Assembly (NCBI GenBank): GCA_033344915.1
Contig: JAWPML010000001.1
Coordinates: forward strand, 3,986,263 to 4,050,262
Length of the DNA: 64,000 nucleotides
Direction: 5' to 3'
Source: Acidimicrobiales bacterium
Lineage (GTDB): Bacteria; Actinomycetota; Acidimicrobiia; Acidimicrobiales; Aldehydirespiratoraceae
Below the pieces are notes generated by a model. The model did no database searches and was not told the DNA's origin. It saw only the letters and a program-made list of their open reading frames with translations. How positions within the stretch are numbered: the stretch's first letter is position 1; every line of letters starts with the position of its first letter. The position numbers and the translations under genes were made by a program. Below are positions 9,961 through 19,900 of this stretch, in pieces.

Positions 9961-10185
9961 ATCGCAAAGCCCAAGGAAGATGCGATCGTCCTGGAAGGGA
10001 CGGTCACCGAGTCGCTCCCCAATGCCATGTTCCGCGTGGAGTTGGAGAACGGCCATGACGTGCTCGCGCACATCAGCGGCAAAATGCGCATGCACTACAT
10101 CCGCATCCTCCCTGGCGACAAGGTCCAGGTGGAACTCACTCCGTACGACCTCCAACGAGGTCGGATCACCTATCGATACAAGTAG
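9961..10185 (+). CDS. infA: translation initiation factor IF-1, apparent AUC start
   Basis: IF-1 is an OB-fold protein that binds the 30S A site with IF-2 and IF-3. The motif [19 protein letters not shown] and the end [13 protein letters not shown] are diagnostic. The family N terminus is MAKxxxAI, which here aligns exactly with the codons ATC GCA AAG at 9961. No ATG or GTG occurs at that point. A GGAGG (9948-9952) lies 8 bases before the ATC, ideal spacing. A GTG at 9946 is in frame but has no ribosome binding site and would add five unusual residues. The preferred reading is therefore a 74-residue protein started at AUC; a sequencing error is the main alternative. Confidence 0.93.
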   Translation: MAKPKEDAIVLEGTVTESLPNAMFRVELENGHDVLAHISGKMRMHYIRILPGDKVQVELTPYDLQRGRITYRYK

Positions 10186-10194
10186 CTCGCATTC

Positions 10195-10308
10195 ATGAAA
10201 GTTCGTCCCTCCGTCAAGAAGATCTGTGACAAGTGCAAGGTGATCCGTCGCCACGGCCGAGTCATGGTCATCTGCGAAAACCCGCGTCACAAGCAGAGGC
10301 AAGGCTGA
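10195..10308 (+). CDS. rpmJ: 50S ribosomal protein L36
   Basis: L36 is a 37-residue zinc-ribbon protein starting [15 protein letters not shown]. The zinc ligands are Cys11, Cys14, Cys27 and His32, so this is the zinc-binding C+ form. It lies in its usual place between infA and rpsM. Confidence 0.97.
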   Translation: MKVRPSVKKICDKCKVIRRHGRVMVICENPRHKQRQG

Positions 10309-10309
10309 A

Positions 10310-10687
10310 ATGGCACGCATCAGCGGCGTCGACATCCCCCGCGAAAAGCAGGTCGGGATCTCGCTCACCTACATCTACGGCATCGGCCGCACCACCGCAG
10401 TGAACATCTGCGAGGCGACCGGCATCGACAACACCACCCGTGTCCGTGACCTCACCGACGACGAGGTCGCCAAGCTGCGCGGCTACATCGACGGCGAGCT
10501 CCAGGTCGAGGGCGACCTGCGCCGTGAGGTCAGCCAGGACATCAAGCGGAAGATGGAGATCGGCTGCTACCAGGGTCTGCGCCATCGTCGTGGTCTGCCC
10601 GTCCGTGGTCAGCGCACCCACACCAACGCTCGCACCCGCAAGGGTCCCAAGAAGACCGTTGCCGGCAAGAAGAAGGTCATGAAGTAA
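10310..10687 (+). CDS. rpsM: 30S ribosomal protein S13
   Basis: S13 (125 residues) in the 30S head contacts S19 and P-site tRNA. It starts [22 protein letters not shown] and ends with the basic tail carrying [15 protein letters not shown]. It overlaps rpsK by one base (TAATG). Confidence 0.98.
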   Translation: MARISGVDIPREKQVGISLTYIYGIGRTTAVNICEATGIDNTTRVRDLTDDEVAKLRGYIDGELQVEGDLRREVSQDIKRKMEIGCYQGLRHRRGLPVRGQRTHTNARTRKGPKKTVAGKKKVMK

Positions 10688-11085
10688 TGGCTACCCCAGC
10701 AGCCGGAGGCCGTCGGCCCCGCAAGCGCGAGCGCAAGAACGTCACCCACGGCATCGCCCACATCAAGTCGTCGTTCAACAACACGATCATCGCCATCTCG
10801 GATCAGCAGGGCGACATCATCGCCTGGGCCTCCGCCGGCAACGTGGGCTTCAAGGGCTCGCGCAAGTCCACCCCCTACGCCGCGCAGATGGCCGCCGAGC
10901 AGGCCGCCCGTCGCGCGATGGAGCACGGCGTCCGCAAGGTCGACGTGCAGGTGAAGGGTCCCGGCTCCGGCCGTGAGACCGCCATTCGTTCTCTTCAGAA
11001 TGCAGGCATCGAGGTCACCGGCATCAAGGATGTCACCCCGATCCCGCACAACGGTTGCCGTCCCGTCAAGCGGCGGAGGGTCTAG
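10687..11085 (+). CDS. rpsK: 30S ribosomal protein S11
   Basis: S11 (132 residues) is on the 30S platform. The signature [15 protein letters not shown], the segment [14 protein letters not shown] and the tail [14 protein letters not shown] are all conserved. It lies just before rpsD and rpoA. Confidence 0.98.
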   Translation: MATPAAGGRRPRKRERKNVTHGIAHIKSSFNNTIIAISDQQGDIIAWASAGNVGFKGSRKSTPYAAQMAAEQAARRAMEHGVRKVDVQVKGPGSGRETAIRSLQNAGIEVTGIKDVTPIPHNGCRPVKRRRV

Positions 11086-11088
11086 CAA

Positions 11089-11703
11089 ATGTCTCGTTAC
11101 ACCGGACCGAAGGCGCGCGTGTCGCGTCGCCTCGGCACCAACATCTGGGGCACGAAGGGCGAGACCATCGCCCTCGACAAGCGCCCCTACCCGCCCGGCG
11201 AGCACGGTCGGTCGCGCCGTCGTGGCTCCGTCAGCGAGTACCTGATGCAGCTCCAGGAGAAGCAGAAGGCCCGCTTCACCTACGGCCTCACCGAGCGCCA
11301 GTTCCGCAACCTCTTCGCCGAGGCCTCGCGTCGTCAGGGCGTGACCGGCGAGAACATGCTGCGCTATCTCGAGCTCCGGCTCGACAACGTGATCTATCGC
11401 GCCGGCTGGGGTGCCACCCGCCCGCAGTCGCGCCAGTTCGTCAACCATGGGCACGTCAACGTCAACGGTCGCCGGGTCACCATCCCGAGCTATCGCGTGC
11501 GCAAGGGCGACGTCATCGAGCTGCGCACGAAGGCTCGCGACTTCACCGTGGTCCAGTGGAACTCCGACGTTCTCGATCGCACGCCGCCGGCGTGGCTCGA
11601 GGTCGGCGAGAACTTCCAGGTGACCGTCCGTGAGCTCCCGATTCGTGAGCAGATCGACATTCCCGTCCGCGAACAGCTCATCGTCGAGCTGTACTCGAAG
11701 TAG
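11089..11703 (+). CDS. rpsD: 30S ribosomal protein S4
   Basis: S4 (204 residues) is a primary 16S binder at the 5' domain. The S4 RNA-binding fold is seen in SRQFVNHGHVNVNGRRV. The N terminus lacks the zinc-binding cysteines of some homologues, so this is the zinc-free form. YPPGEHGRSRRRGSVSEYL is conserved. The end ELPIREQIDIPVREQLIVELYSK is typical of actinobacterial S4. Confidence 0.98.
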   Translation: MSRYTGPKARVSRRLGTNIWGTKGETIALDKRPYPPGEHGRSRRRGSVSEYLMQLQEKQKARFTYGLTERQFRNLFAEASRRQGVTGENMLRYLELRLDNVIYRAGWGATRPQSRQFVNHGHVNVNGRRVTIPSYRVRKGDVIELRTKARDFTVVQWNSDVLDRTPPAWLEVGENFQVTVRELPIREQIDIPVREQLIVELYSK

Positions 11704-11715
11704 CCGAGGTACACG

Positions 11716-12654
11716 ATGCTCGTCATCCAGCGTCCCACCGTCGAAGCCATCGACGAGGCCGAAGGCAACCTTCAGCGGTTCGCCATCGGCCCACTCGAAC
11801 CCGGCTTCGGCCACACGATCGGCAACTCGATCCGCCGCACCCTGCTCTCGTCGATCCCCGGCGCCGCAGTCACGCAGGTGCGATTCGACGACGCCCTCCA
11901 CGAGTTCGACACCATCACCGGTGTCGCCGAGGACGTCACCGACATCATCCTCAACCTGAAGGACCTCGTGCTGACGGTCCACAGCGAGGAGCCCGTCACG
12001 CTGCGGCTCGACTCCCGCGGCCCCGCGGAGGTCACCGCCGCCGACATCCAGCCCCACCCCGACGTCGAGGTGCTGAACGGCGACCTGGTGCTGGCCAACG
12101 TCAACGGCAAGGGCCGTCTCGCCATCGACATCACGGTGCAGACCGGTCGGGGCTACGTGTCCGCCGACAAGAACAACACCTCCACCACCATCGGTGTGAT
12201 CCCGGTCGATTCGATCTACTCGCCCGTTCGTCGGGTGGCCTTCGAGGTCGTGCCGACCCGCGTCGAGCAGTCGACCGACTTCGACCGTCTCGTCCTGGAG
12301 ATCGAGACCGACGGTTCCATCACCCCGCGCGACGCCCTGGCCTCGGCCGGCGGCACCCTGCGGGCCCTCGTCCAGCTGGTCGAGGAGATGAGCGACGAGC
12401 CCCAGGGGCTCGAGCTCGGTGAAGCCGTCCAGGTCGCCACCGGCGGCCCGGACATGGATCTCCCCATCGAGGACCTCGAACTCTCCGAGCGTCCCCGCAA
12501 CTGCCTCAAGCGCGCCCAGGTCAACACCGTGGGCGAGCTGCTGCTCAAGAGCGAAGACGATCTGCTGGCCATCACGAACTTCGGTCAGAAGAGCCTCGAC
12601 GAGGTCATCGCCAAGCTCGACGAGCGGGGCCTGACCCTGCGCAACCGCGATTAA
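11716..12654 (+). CDS. rpoA: RNA polymerase alpha subunit
   Basis: Alpha (312 residues) nucleates assembly of RNA polymerase and its C-terminal domain binds UP elements and activators. The N-terminal domain has EPGFGHTIGNSIRRTLLSS. The C-terminal domain (about 240-305) has ELSERPRNCLKRAQVNTVGEL and NFGQKSLDEV with the usual DNA- and activator-binding surface. Confidence 0.98.
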   Translation: MLVIQRPTVEAIDEAEGNLQRFAIGPLEPGFGHTIGNSIRRTLLSSIPGAAVTQVRFDDALHEFDTITGVAEDVTDIILNLKDLVLTVHSEEPVTLRLDSRGPAEVTAADIQPHPDVEVLNGDLVLANVNGKGRLAIDITVQTGRGYVSADKNNTSTTIGVIPVDSIYSPVRRVAFEVVPTRVEQSTDFDRLVLEIETDGSITPRDALASAGGTLRALVQLVEEMSDEPQGLELGEAVQVATGGPDMDLPIEDLELSERPRNCLKRAQVNTVGELLLKSEDDLLAITNFGQKSLDEVIAKLDERGLTLRNRD

Positions 12655-12666
12655 GGCGACACCGAG

Positions 12667-13020
12667 ATGCCCGCACGTCCCCGCAAGAGCAAGCGCTTCG
12701 GCGGCAGCTCCGCGCACCAGAAGGCCATGATGGCCAACCTGGTCGCTTCGCTGATCGCCGCCGAAGGCATCACCACCACCGAGGCCAAGGCCAAGGCGGT
12801 CCGGCCGATCGCCGAGAAGATGATCACCAAGGCCAAGAAGGGTGGCGTTCACAACCACCGTGAGGTCGTGAAGTTCCTTCGCGATCGCGAGATGGCCAGC
12901 AAGCTGTTCGACGAGATCGGTCCCCGCTACGAGGATCGCCCCGGCGGCTACCTGCGCATCATCAAGCTCGACCCCCGGTCCGGCGACAACGCCCCCATGG
13001 CCCGCATCGAGTTCGTCTGA
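12667..13020 (+). CDS. rplQ: 50S ribosomal protein L17
   Basis: L17 (117 residues) ends the alpha operon. The Arg/Lys-rich start and [20 protein letters not shown] are family motifs, and [21 protein letters not shown] is the typical end. A strong hairpin follows (13066-13100). Confidence 0.97.
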   Translation: MPARPRKSKRFGGSSAHQKAMMANLVASLIAAEGITTTEAKAKAVRPIAEKMITKAKKGGVHNHREVVKFLRDREMASKLFDEIGPRYEDRPGGYLRIIKLDPRSGDNAPMARIEFV

Positions 13021-13029
13021 CGTACTTTC

Positions 13030-13044
13030 TGGGGTCAGACCCCA
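13030..13044. repeat. GGGGTC palindrome copy 1
   Basis: The sequence TGGGGTC-A-GACCCCA is a perfect inverted repeat just after the rplQ stop. Close relatives lie after glmM (16805-16817) and after the response regulator (49243-49254). Confidence 0.7.
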
Positions 13045-13065
13045 ATACGTTCTCAGAACGCTGAA

Positions 13066-13100
13066 CGAACGCCCCGCCCGGGACACCGGCGGGGCGTTCG
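13066..13100 (+). terminator. transcription terminator of the ribosomal operon
   Basis: A 13-bp perfect stem (CGAACGCCCCGCC paired with GGCGGGGCGTTCG) with a 9-base loop lies 45 bases after rplQ. It has no long U-tract, as is common in actinobacteria. Confidence 0.75.
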
Positions 13101-13125
13101 CCGTTCCGAGCCGACCGACCACCCG

Positions 13126-13131
13126 TAGGAT
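13126..13131 (+). promoter_or_regulatory. -10 box of truA, leaderless
   Basis: TAGGAT ends 6 bases before the GTG of truA, so the transcript is expected to begin at or next to the start codon. No Shine-Dalgarno is present. Confidence 0.55.
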
Positions 13132-13137
13132 CGCGCC

Positions 13138-13935
13138 GTGGCCACCCAGGAACCCCGTGTCCCGCCGCCCCCACCCGAGGGGATGGTCCGCGTCCGCATG
13201 TGGATCGCGTACGACGGCGCGGGGTTCTCGGGCTTCGCCAAACAGTCGGACGTCCGGACGGTCGAAGGCGTGCTCGAGGAGACCCTCGTTCGCGTGCTCC
13301 GCCATCCCGTGAAGCTGGCGTGCGCGGGCCGCACCGACCGCGGCGTGCACGCCCGACGGCAGATGATCACGTTCGACGCCGATGCCGAGCACTTCGACGG
13401 CGCGCGGCTCGGCCGGTCACTCAACCGCACGCTCGGCCCGGAGATGACGTTCCAGGACGTGGAGGCGACGGATCCCATTTTCGATGCCCGCCTTTCCTGC
13501 CGGGGTCGGACCTATCGCTACCTCGTTCACAACCATCCGGTGCCCGACCCGCTCACCCGCCACACGACCTGGCACGTACGCGAACCGCTCGATCTCGACG
13601 CGATGAACGAGGCGGCCGAGATGATCGTCGGCGGCCACGACTTCACGACGTTCTCCAAGAAGAACAAGTCCCGGCCGGACGAGTCGTTCTTCCGGCGTAT
13701 GCAGTCAGCGCACTGGTTCGTCGACCGCGACCAGACCGTCTTCGAGGTGACCGCCAACGCCTTCACCCATTCGATGGTGCGCAGCCTCGCCGGCCTGATG
13801 GTCGAGATCGGTCGGGGCCGCCGCGACCCGAGCTTCATGGCGACCGCGTTGGAGGCGAAGGACCGGAGCTTCGTGCTCAGCCCGGCCCCGGGCCACGGCC
13901 TCGTGCTGTGGGATGCGCGCTACGACTTCTCGTAG
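13138..13935 (+). CDS. truA: tRNA pseudouridine(38-40) synthase TruA
   Basis: TruA makes pseudouridine at positions 38-40 of the tRNA anticodon arm. The protein has 265 residues. The catalytic Asp is Asp67 in GRTDRGVHA. Further family motifs are RGRTYRYLVHN, GGHDFTTFS and the segment NAFTHSMVRSLAGLMVEIG. The first 15 residues are Pro-rich and extra. The start is GTG with a leaderless promoter. The 3' end overlaps the convergent lipoprotein gene by 16 bases. Confidence 0.96.
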   Translation: MATQEPRVPPPPPEGMVRVRMWIAYDGAGFSGFAKQSDVRTVEGVLEETLVRVLRHPVKLACAGRTDRGVHARRQMITFDADAEHFDGARLGRSLNRTLGPEMTFQDVEATDPIFDARLSCRGRTYRYLVHNHPVPDPLTRHTTWHVREPLDLDAMNEAAEMIVGGHDFTTFSKKNKSRPDESFFRRMQSAHWFVDRDQTVFEVTANAFTHSMVRSLAGLMVEIGRGRRDPSFMATALEAKDRSFVLSPAPGHGLVLWDARYDFS

Positions 13936-14441
13936 ACGTAGGTGACGGTCGCGTCGCCGTAGGTGGCGGTGACCTCCCAACAGCCGGGCTCGTCCGGATC
14001 GATGCCGTTCATCATGAACCAGCCGTCCTCGGTCGTGTAGGCGTTCGTGCCCGGCGCCGGATAGTCGACGAACCCGTCGCCATCGAGCTGTTCGTAGGTG
14101 ACGGCGAGCGGGGGCGTCTCGTCCTCGTTCACGTCGAAATCGGCCGACCAGTAGACGCCCTTGCGGGGGAGATGCGAGCCGTCGATGGGAACGACCGTCC
14201 ACAACGCGTCGGTGCCGTACCAGACCGTGTCCTCGAGATGGGCGGGTGTCGGCGGGTGATCGCTCGTCGGCGTGTGGCCGGGATTCGGGGGAATCGTCAC
14301 GGGGCAGGTGAAGGCCACCGCTGCCGCCGCCGCCGCCGCCGTGGCGGCACCCGGATCCGCGGTCGCGGTGTCGACCGAGTCACCGCAGGAGGCGAGCAGC
14401 AGAGCGAGGACGAGCGGGATCGTGAGCAGGTGAGTGCGCAT
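13920..14441 (-). CDS. small lipoprotein of unknown function
   Basis: This 173-residue protein has a clear lipoprotein signal: a charged N terminus, a Leu-rich stretch and a lipobox ending LLAS-Cys19. An Ala-run (about residues 33-42) links to a globular part with many aromatic residues and the ending [13 protein letters not shown], which looks like a beta-rich extracellular domain. No family is recognised. It is transcribed against truA and overlaps its end. The likely location is the outer face of the cytoplasmic membrane. Confidence 0.8.
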   Translation of the reverse strand: MRTHLLTIPLVLALLLASCGDSVDTATADPGAATAAAAAAAVAFTCPVTIPPNPGHTPTSDHPPTPAHLEDTVWYGTDALWTVVPIDGSHLPRKGVYWSADFDVNEDETPPLAVTYEQLDGDGFVDYPAPGTNAYTTEDGWFMMNGIDPDEPGCWEVTATYGDATVTYVYEKS

Positions 14442-14487
14442 GCCCTTCCTACACTGCCACGGCGCGCGAAGTTCCCGCCCGTGGCGT

Positions 14488-14516
14488 TTGGCGTTGCCGG
14501 ATCTCCCCCGTAGCCT
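14488..14516 (+). promoter_or_regulatory. promoter of rplM-rpsI
   Basis: TTGGCG (14488-14493) and TAGCCT (14511-14516) are 17 bases apart. The expected leader of about 42 bases holds a small hairpin (14528-14543). Confidence 0.6.
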
Positions 14517-14527
14517 TGAACGGTCCT

Positions 14528-14543
14528 ATCCGATCATTCGGAT
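14528..14543 (+). promoter_or_regulatory. hairpin in the rplM leader
   Basis: ATCCGA-TCAT-TCGGAT forms a 6-bp stem with a 4-base loop between the rplM promoter and the start codon. L13 mRNAs in other phyla carry autoregulatory leaders, so this is a candidate site. Confidence 0.35.
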
Positions 14544-14564
14544 CAGAAGTCCTCGGAGACCCCA

Positions 14565-15020
14565 GTGTCCACCACCTCAGTCAAGCGCAGCGAGATCGAA
14601 CGCTCCTGGCACGTCGTCGATGCCGAAGGCCTCGTCCTCGGTCGGCTCGCGACCGAAGTCGCCAACATCCTGCGCGGCAAGCACAAGGCCACCTACACCC
14701 CGCACCTCGACACCGGCGATCACGTGATCATCGTGAACGCCGACAAGATCGTGCTGACGGCGGGCAAGGCCGAGAAGAAGCTCGTCCACCGTCACAGTGG
14801 CTACCCGGGCGGCCTCAAGAGCGAGACCTACGCCCAGAAGATGGCCCGCAAGCCCGAGCAGGCGCTGATCGACACCATCAAGGGCATGATCCCGAAGACC
14901 CGTCTCGGCCGTGCCCAGATCAAGAAGCTGAAGGTCTACGCCGGCCCGACGCACCCCCACTCCGCCCAGAACCCCCAGCCCCTCGAGATCGCCCACGCCG
15001 TGGCGCGGCCCCGGGCCTGA
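14565..15020 (+). CDS. rplM: 50S ribosomal protein L13
   Basis: L13 (151 residues) is an early 50S assembly protein. [29 protein letters not shown] and [13 protein letters not shown] are family signatures. It starts with GTG at 14565. It forms the usual pair with rpsI. Confidence 0.98.
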   Translation: MSTTSVKRSEIERSWHVVDAEGLVLGRLATEVANILRGKHKATYTPHLDTGDHVIIVNADKIVLTAGKAEKKLVHRHSGYPGGLKSETYAQKMARKPEQALIDTIKGMIPKTRLGRAQIKKLKVYAGPTHPHSAQNPQPLEIAHAVARPRA

Positions 15021-15034
15021 TCAGGAATCCTTCG

Positions 15035-15427
15035 ATGACCACTCCGCTCGTCCAGTCCACCGGCCGCCGCAAGCGTTCCGTCGCCCGAGTGCGCGTGCAC
15101 TCCGGCACCGGCACCGTCACCGTCAACGGTCGCCCCCTCGACGAGTACTTCCCGTCGAAGACCCATCGCAACAACTCGATTCTCCCGCTGGAGATCACCG
15201 AGACGGCGGGCACCTACGACATCGACGCCACGATCCACGGCGGCGGCACCACCGGGCAGGCCGGGGCGCTTCGCCTCGGGATCGCCCGTGCACTCATCGA
15301 GCTCGACGGCGAACATCGTGAAGCGCTGAAGCGAGCCGGTTTCCTCACCCGCGATCCGCGGAAGAAGGAGTCCAAGAAGTACGGCCTCAAGAAGGCCCGC
15401 AAGGCTCCGCAGTACAGCAAGCGCTGA
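15035..15427 (+). CDS. rpsI: 30S ribosomal protein S9
   Basis: S9 (130 residues) has a C-terminal tail that touches P-site tRNA. The motif [12 protein letters not shown], the segment [19 protein letters not shown] and the end RKAPQYSKR are conserved. The ATG at 15035 follows AGGAATCC. Confidence 0.98.
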   Translation: MTTPLVQSTGRRKRSVARVRVHSGTGTVTVNGRPLDEYFPSKTHRNNSILPLEITETAGTYDIDATIHGGGTTGQAGALRLGIARALIELDGEHREALKRAGFLTRDPRKKESKKYGLKKARKAPQYSKR

Positions 15428-15470
15428 TCGAAGCGCTGTCGGCGGATACCGTCCTGCCGATGGAGACGCC

Positions 15471-16793
15471 GTGAGCCTGCGCTTCGGCACCGACGGCATG
15501 CGGGGAGACGCCCGCGATGTCCTGACCACCGATGCGGTGGCCGCCCTCGGCCGCGCCGGCGCGGAGATCCTCGGCTCCGACGGTTTCGTCGTCGGCCGGG
15601 ACACCCGTGAGTCGGGTCCGGCCCTCGCCGCCGCCATCCATGCGGGCGTGAAGGCGGCCGGCGGCAGCTCGGCCGACCTCGGTGTCGTGCCGACCCCCGC
15701 CGTGGCCCGCTGGTGCGCCGACGAGGGCGTCGCCGGCGCGATGGTGTCGGCCAGCCACAACCCGTGGCACGACAACGGGATCAAGTTCTTCGCCCCGGGC
15801 GGTTCCAAGCTCGGCGATGCCGTGCAAGACCGGATCCAGGCGCGGTTCGACGAGCTCCTCGCGGCGGGCGACACGCCGACCGAGGGGTCGGGTGCCGACC
15901 GCCACGCCGATGCCGTGGAGAGACATGTCGCGGCGGCCGTCGCCAGCCTCGACGGGCGCTCCCTGGCCGGACTCCGGGTGATCGCCGACGCGGCGAACGG
16001 CGCCGCCTCGACCGTGGCGGGCGCCGTCTTCGACCGTCTCGGCGCCGACGTCACCGTGATCCACGCGAACCCCGACGGGCGCAACATCAACGACCGGTGC
16101 GGGTCCACCCATCCGGAGTCGCTCCAGGCCGCCGTGGTCGCGGAGGGCGCCGATCTCGGCGTGGCCTTCGACGGTGACGCCGACCGGCTCGTGGCCGTCG
16201 ACGCGGCGGGGGAGATCGTCGACGGCGATCAGATCATCGCCGTCTGTGCGCTCGACCGTCACGAGCGGGGCGCGCTGACCGGCGATGCGGTCGTCGTCAC
16301 GGTGATGACCAACCTCGGCTTCCGTCGCTCGATGGAGGCCGCGGGGATCCACATCATCGACACGAAGGTCGGCGACCGCTACGTCCTCGAAGCGCTCGAC
16401 GCCGGCGGCTACAGCCTCGGCGGTGAACAGTCGGGCCACGTGATCTTCCGCGAGCTGGCGTCGACCGGTGACGGCGTGCTCAGCGCGGTGCAGTTGCTCG
16501 ACGTGGTCGTGCGGACGGGCCGCTCCCTCGCCGATCTCGCAGGCGCCTCCATGACGCGACTCCCGCAAGTGCTGCGCAACGTCCGCGTGGCGAGCCGACC
16601 GGACGACGTCGACACGCCGCTCGCCCCGTTCGTCGACGCATCGCTCGCCCGGATGGCCGGTCGCGGCCGCGTGCTCATCCGGCCGTCCGGCACCGAACCC
16701 CTCATCCGGGTGATGGTCGAGGCGGAAACCGACGCCGAAGCGCAGATGGAAGCCGACGGCCTGGTCTCCGCCGTCGAATCCCTGTTCAGTTAG
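15471..16793 (+). CDS. glmM: phosphoglucosamine mutase GlmM
   Basis: GlmM converts glucosamine-6-phosphate to glucosamine-1-phosphate on the way to UDP-GlcNAc. Seen in the 440-residue protein are the N-terminal RFGTDGMRG, the phosphoserine loop VSASHNPWHDNGIKFF (active Ser near residue 98), the metal-binding loop FDGDADR and the phosphate-binding RPSGTEPLIRVMVEA. The start is GTG at 15471 behind GGAGA. It lies 43 bases after rpsI and before the GlmS-like gene, the usual actinobacterial setting. Confidence 0.97.
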   Translation: MSLRFGTDGMRGDARDVLTTDAVAALGRAGAEILGSDGFVVGRDTRESGPALAAAIHAGVKAAGGSSADLGVVPTPAVARWCADEGVAGAMVSASHNPWHDNGIKFFAPGGSKLGDAVQDRIQARFDELLAAGDTPTEGSGADRHADAVERHVAAAVASLDGRSLAGLRVIADAANGAASTVAGAVFDRLGADVTVIHANPDGRNINDRCGSTHPESLQAAVVAEGADLGVAFDGDADRLVAVDAAGEIVDGDQIIAVCALDRHERGALTGDAVVVTVMTNLGFRRSMEAAGIHIIDTKVGDRYVLEALDAGGYSLGGEQSGHVIFRELASTGDGVLSAVQLLDVVVRTGRSLADLAGASMTRLPQVLRNVRVASRPDDVDTPLAPFVDASLARMAGRGRVLIRPSGTEPLIRVMVEAETDAEAQMEADGLVSAVESLFS

Positions 16794-16804
16794 CCGCAAC
16801 ATCT

Positions 16805-16817
16805 GGGGTCTGACCCC
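16805..16817. repeat. GGGGTC palindrome copy 2
   Basis: GGGGTCTGACCCC lies 11 bases after the glmM stop. The wider context TAGCCGC-N-A-CTGGGGTCTGACCC-GCTTCA matches copy 3 near 49243. Confidence 0.7.
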
Positions 16818-16923
16818 CGCTTCATCTCGGGTGACGAAGGGATCCCGTCGGACCTCTCTAAACTGCTCTGCGCGGGCGGCCGACTGGGTTCCCGACCCCC
16901 TTTGCTCCGTGGAGGACACATCC

Positions 16924-19900
16924 ATGTGCGGGATCATCGCTGTCGTCCGGCGGCCTTCGACTCGACCGACACCCGCCGCGGCTGACGTCGTCACACCGCT
17001 GACCGACCTCGCCGCCGCCCTGGGGTCGGCCGAGGACATCACCTCGGCCCTCCGCCGGGCCGGCGACGAGCTCGAGACAGTCGATGCGCTTCTCCGTGGT
17101 GTCCCCGGTGTCCGGCTCCTGCTCGAGGACGCCTCGGTCGCGCCGGCGCTGAGCCATCACTGCGCCGCGGTCCAGGCTGCGGTGGAGGCGATCGAGGCGG
17201 CGATGGAAGCCGGTGCGGCTCTGCCCACCGCGGAGCTGGAGCGCCGCAATCACGAACTCATCCGCGTTCGCGACGGGGTGTGGGCGATCACCCGCGACCG
17301 GATCCGCGCCGCGGAGGTCGTGGCCGAGCTCGCCGGCGATTCCCGTTCGGCCGGTGCGCTCGAAGCGTTCCTCTCGGTGCACCAGGCACTCTCCGCGCTC
17401 GATCGTCTCGAGGTCCGCGGTCGCGACAGTGCGGGCCTGCACCTGCTCGTCCACGACCACGCACTCGATCTCGCCGACCCCGCGGTCCAGGCGCAGATCG
17501 AAGCCCGCTCCGGCGACGCCAACTTCGGTTCCGGCAGCGTCCGTGTCGTCGACGGTGTGTTCAGCGTCGTCCACAAGACCGCGGCGGAGATCGGCGAGCT
17601 CGGCGACAACACCGCCGTCATCCGTCGGGCGTTCGCGGAGGACGAGCTGCTCCGGGCCGCCCTCGCCAACGACGAGGCCCGCACCCTCGTGCTCGGGCAC
17701 ACCCGCTGGGCGTCGATCGGCATCATCAGCGAACCCAACGCGCATCCGTTGAACAGCGAGCTGGTCGACGCCGAGGGCCCCTACGTCGTTGGCGCGCTCA
17801 ACGGCGACGTCGACAACTTCGCCGATCTCATCGCCGAGGAAGGTGTCACGATCACCCCGGCGATCACGACCGATGCCAAGGTGATCCCGAGCCTCATGAG
17901 TTGTCGGCTGGGTGAGGGCCTCGAGTCGGCCGAGGCCTTCCGCCGCACGGTCGCCACGTTCGAGGGCTCGGTGGCGATCGCCGCGTCCACTGCGTCGGCG
18001 CCCGACAAGCTCCAGCTCGCCCTTCGCGGCAGCGGACAGGCGCTCTACATCGGCCTCGCCGAGGACAGCTACATCGTCGCGTCGGAGCCCTACGGCGTGG
18101 TCGAGGAGACCGCCCGCTACGTCCGCATGGACGGCGAGACGCCGGGCAATCCGGAGAACCCGAACGCGAGCCGTGGCCAGATCGTCGAGCTCGACGGTGC
18201 CTCCGCCGGGTCGCTCGAGGGCATCCTGCGGCGCGCCTACGACGGCACCGATCTGCCGGCGACCGAAGACGATGTCGCCGTCGCCCAGATCACCACCCGC
18301 GACATCGATCGCGGTGACCACCCCCACTACCTCATGAAGGAGATCGGCGAGGCCCCGACCTCGTTCCGCAAGACCCTCCGGGGCAAGATCGTCGACGGCG
18401 ACAACGGGCTCGAGGTCGCCCTCGGTCCGGAGATCGTCCCGGTCGAGGTGCGCGAGGGTCTGCGCGACGGCTCGATCACCCGGGTCCTCGTCATCGGCCA
18501 GGGAACCGCCGCGGTCGCCGGCCAATCGCTCGCGGCGGCGTTGGACGTGCTGATCCCCGAGGGTGAGGTCAGCGCGGAGGCGATCCTGGCCACGGAGCTG
18601 TCCGGGTTCTCCCTGCGGTCGGACATGAGCGACACGCTGATCGTCGCCGTGAGCCAGTCGGGCACGACAACGGACACGAACCGCACGGTCGACATCGTCC
18701 GCAACCGCGGGGCGAAGGTGATCGCCATCGTCAACCGCCGGGGCAGTGATCTCACCGACCGCGCCGATGGCGTGCTCTACACCTCCGACGGGCGCGACGT
18801 GGAGATGAGCGTCGCGTCCACCAAGGCGTTCTACTCGCAGATCGCGGCGGGCCTTCTCCTCGCCGTCACCATCGCCGACGAACTCCTGGGCGAGGTCGGC
18901 AGTGAGGATCGTCGCTCGCTGCTCGAAGGCATCAACGCGATGCCGGCGGCGCTCGAGACGGTGCTCGGCCGGCGCGACCTCATCGGGGAAGCCGCTCGGC
19001 AGTTCGCCCCGAGTCGCCGCTACTGGGCGATCGTGGGGAATGGCGCGAACCGCATCGCGGCCCAGGAGGTGCGGATCAAGCTGTCGGAGCTCTGCTACAA
19101 GTCGATCGCGGCGGACAGCACCGAGGACAAGAAGCACATCGACCTCTCGTCGGAGCCGCTGATCCTCGTCTGCGCGGCCGGGCTGTCCGGCTCGACCGCC
19201 GACGACGTCGCCAAGGAGGTCGCGATCTTCCGGGCCCACAAGGCGGCCCCGATCGTCGTGGCCGACGAGGGCGAGGCCCGGTTCGACGCGGCGCTCGCGG
19301 TCCTCCCGGTGCCCTCCGTCGACCCCCGCCTCGGCTTCATCCTCTCGACGATGGCCGGTCATCTCTTCGGCTACGAGGTCGCGCTCGCGATCGACGCGCA
19401 GGCCATGCCGATGCGCGAGGCCCGCAGCGCGATCGAGCAGGTCGCGGCGCGCGACGACGTGGACGGCGAAGCCGCGCTCGAGCTGGTCCGCCCCGCGCTC
19501 GAGCGGACGGCGACGGCGTTCTTCGACGGTGTGCGCACCGGCGCCTACAACGGTCACCTCGAGGCCGGTACCGCGGTCAAGGTGGCGTCGCTGCTGCGCT
19601 TCGCGCTCGGCTGGTCGCCGCTCGAGGCGTATCAGATCGAGTACGGCAAGGTCGGCACGCCGGCGGTCGTGCTCGACGATCTCGCGGCCGCGCTCACGCT
19701 CAGCATCGAGGAGCTGACCCGCCCGATCGACGCCATCAAACACCAGGCGAAGACCGTCACGGTGGGAATCAGCCGCTCGGACGAGACGCTGCTCGAGGCC
19801 GCCCTGGCCCGCGCCGCGCTCGAAGCCGGCGCCCCGCGCGACCGACTCAGCTATGCGTCGCTGCGCACCCTCGCCGATCTCGATCCCGCGGTCGCCGAGG

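Noticed and set aside
10609-13392. A 927-codon open frame on the minus strand across rpsK-rpoA-rplQ
   Set aside because: It lies antisense to well-identified ribosomal genes. Long antisense frames are common in GC-rich coding DNA, and its translation is low-complexity.
16831-16923. An earlier start for the GlmS-like gene
   Set aside because: It would place 31 residues before the cysteine that must be the second residue for glutaminase activity.
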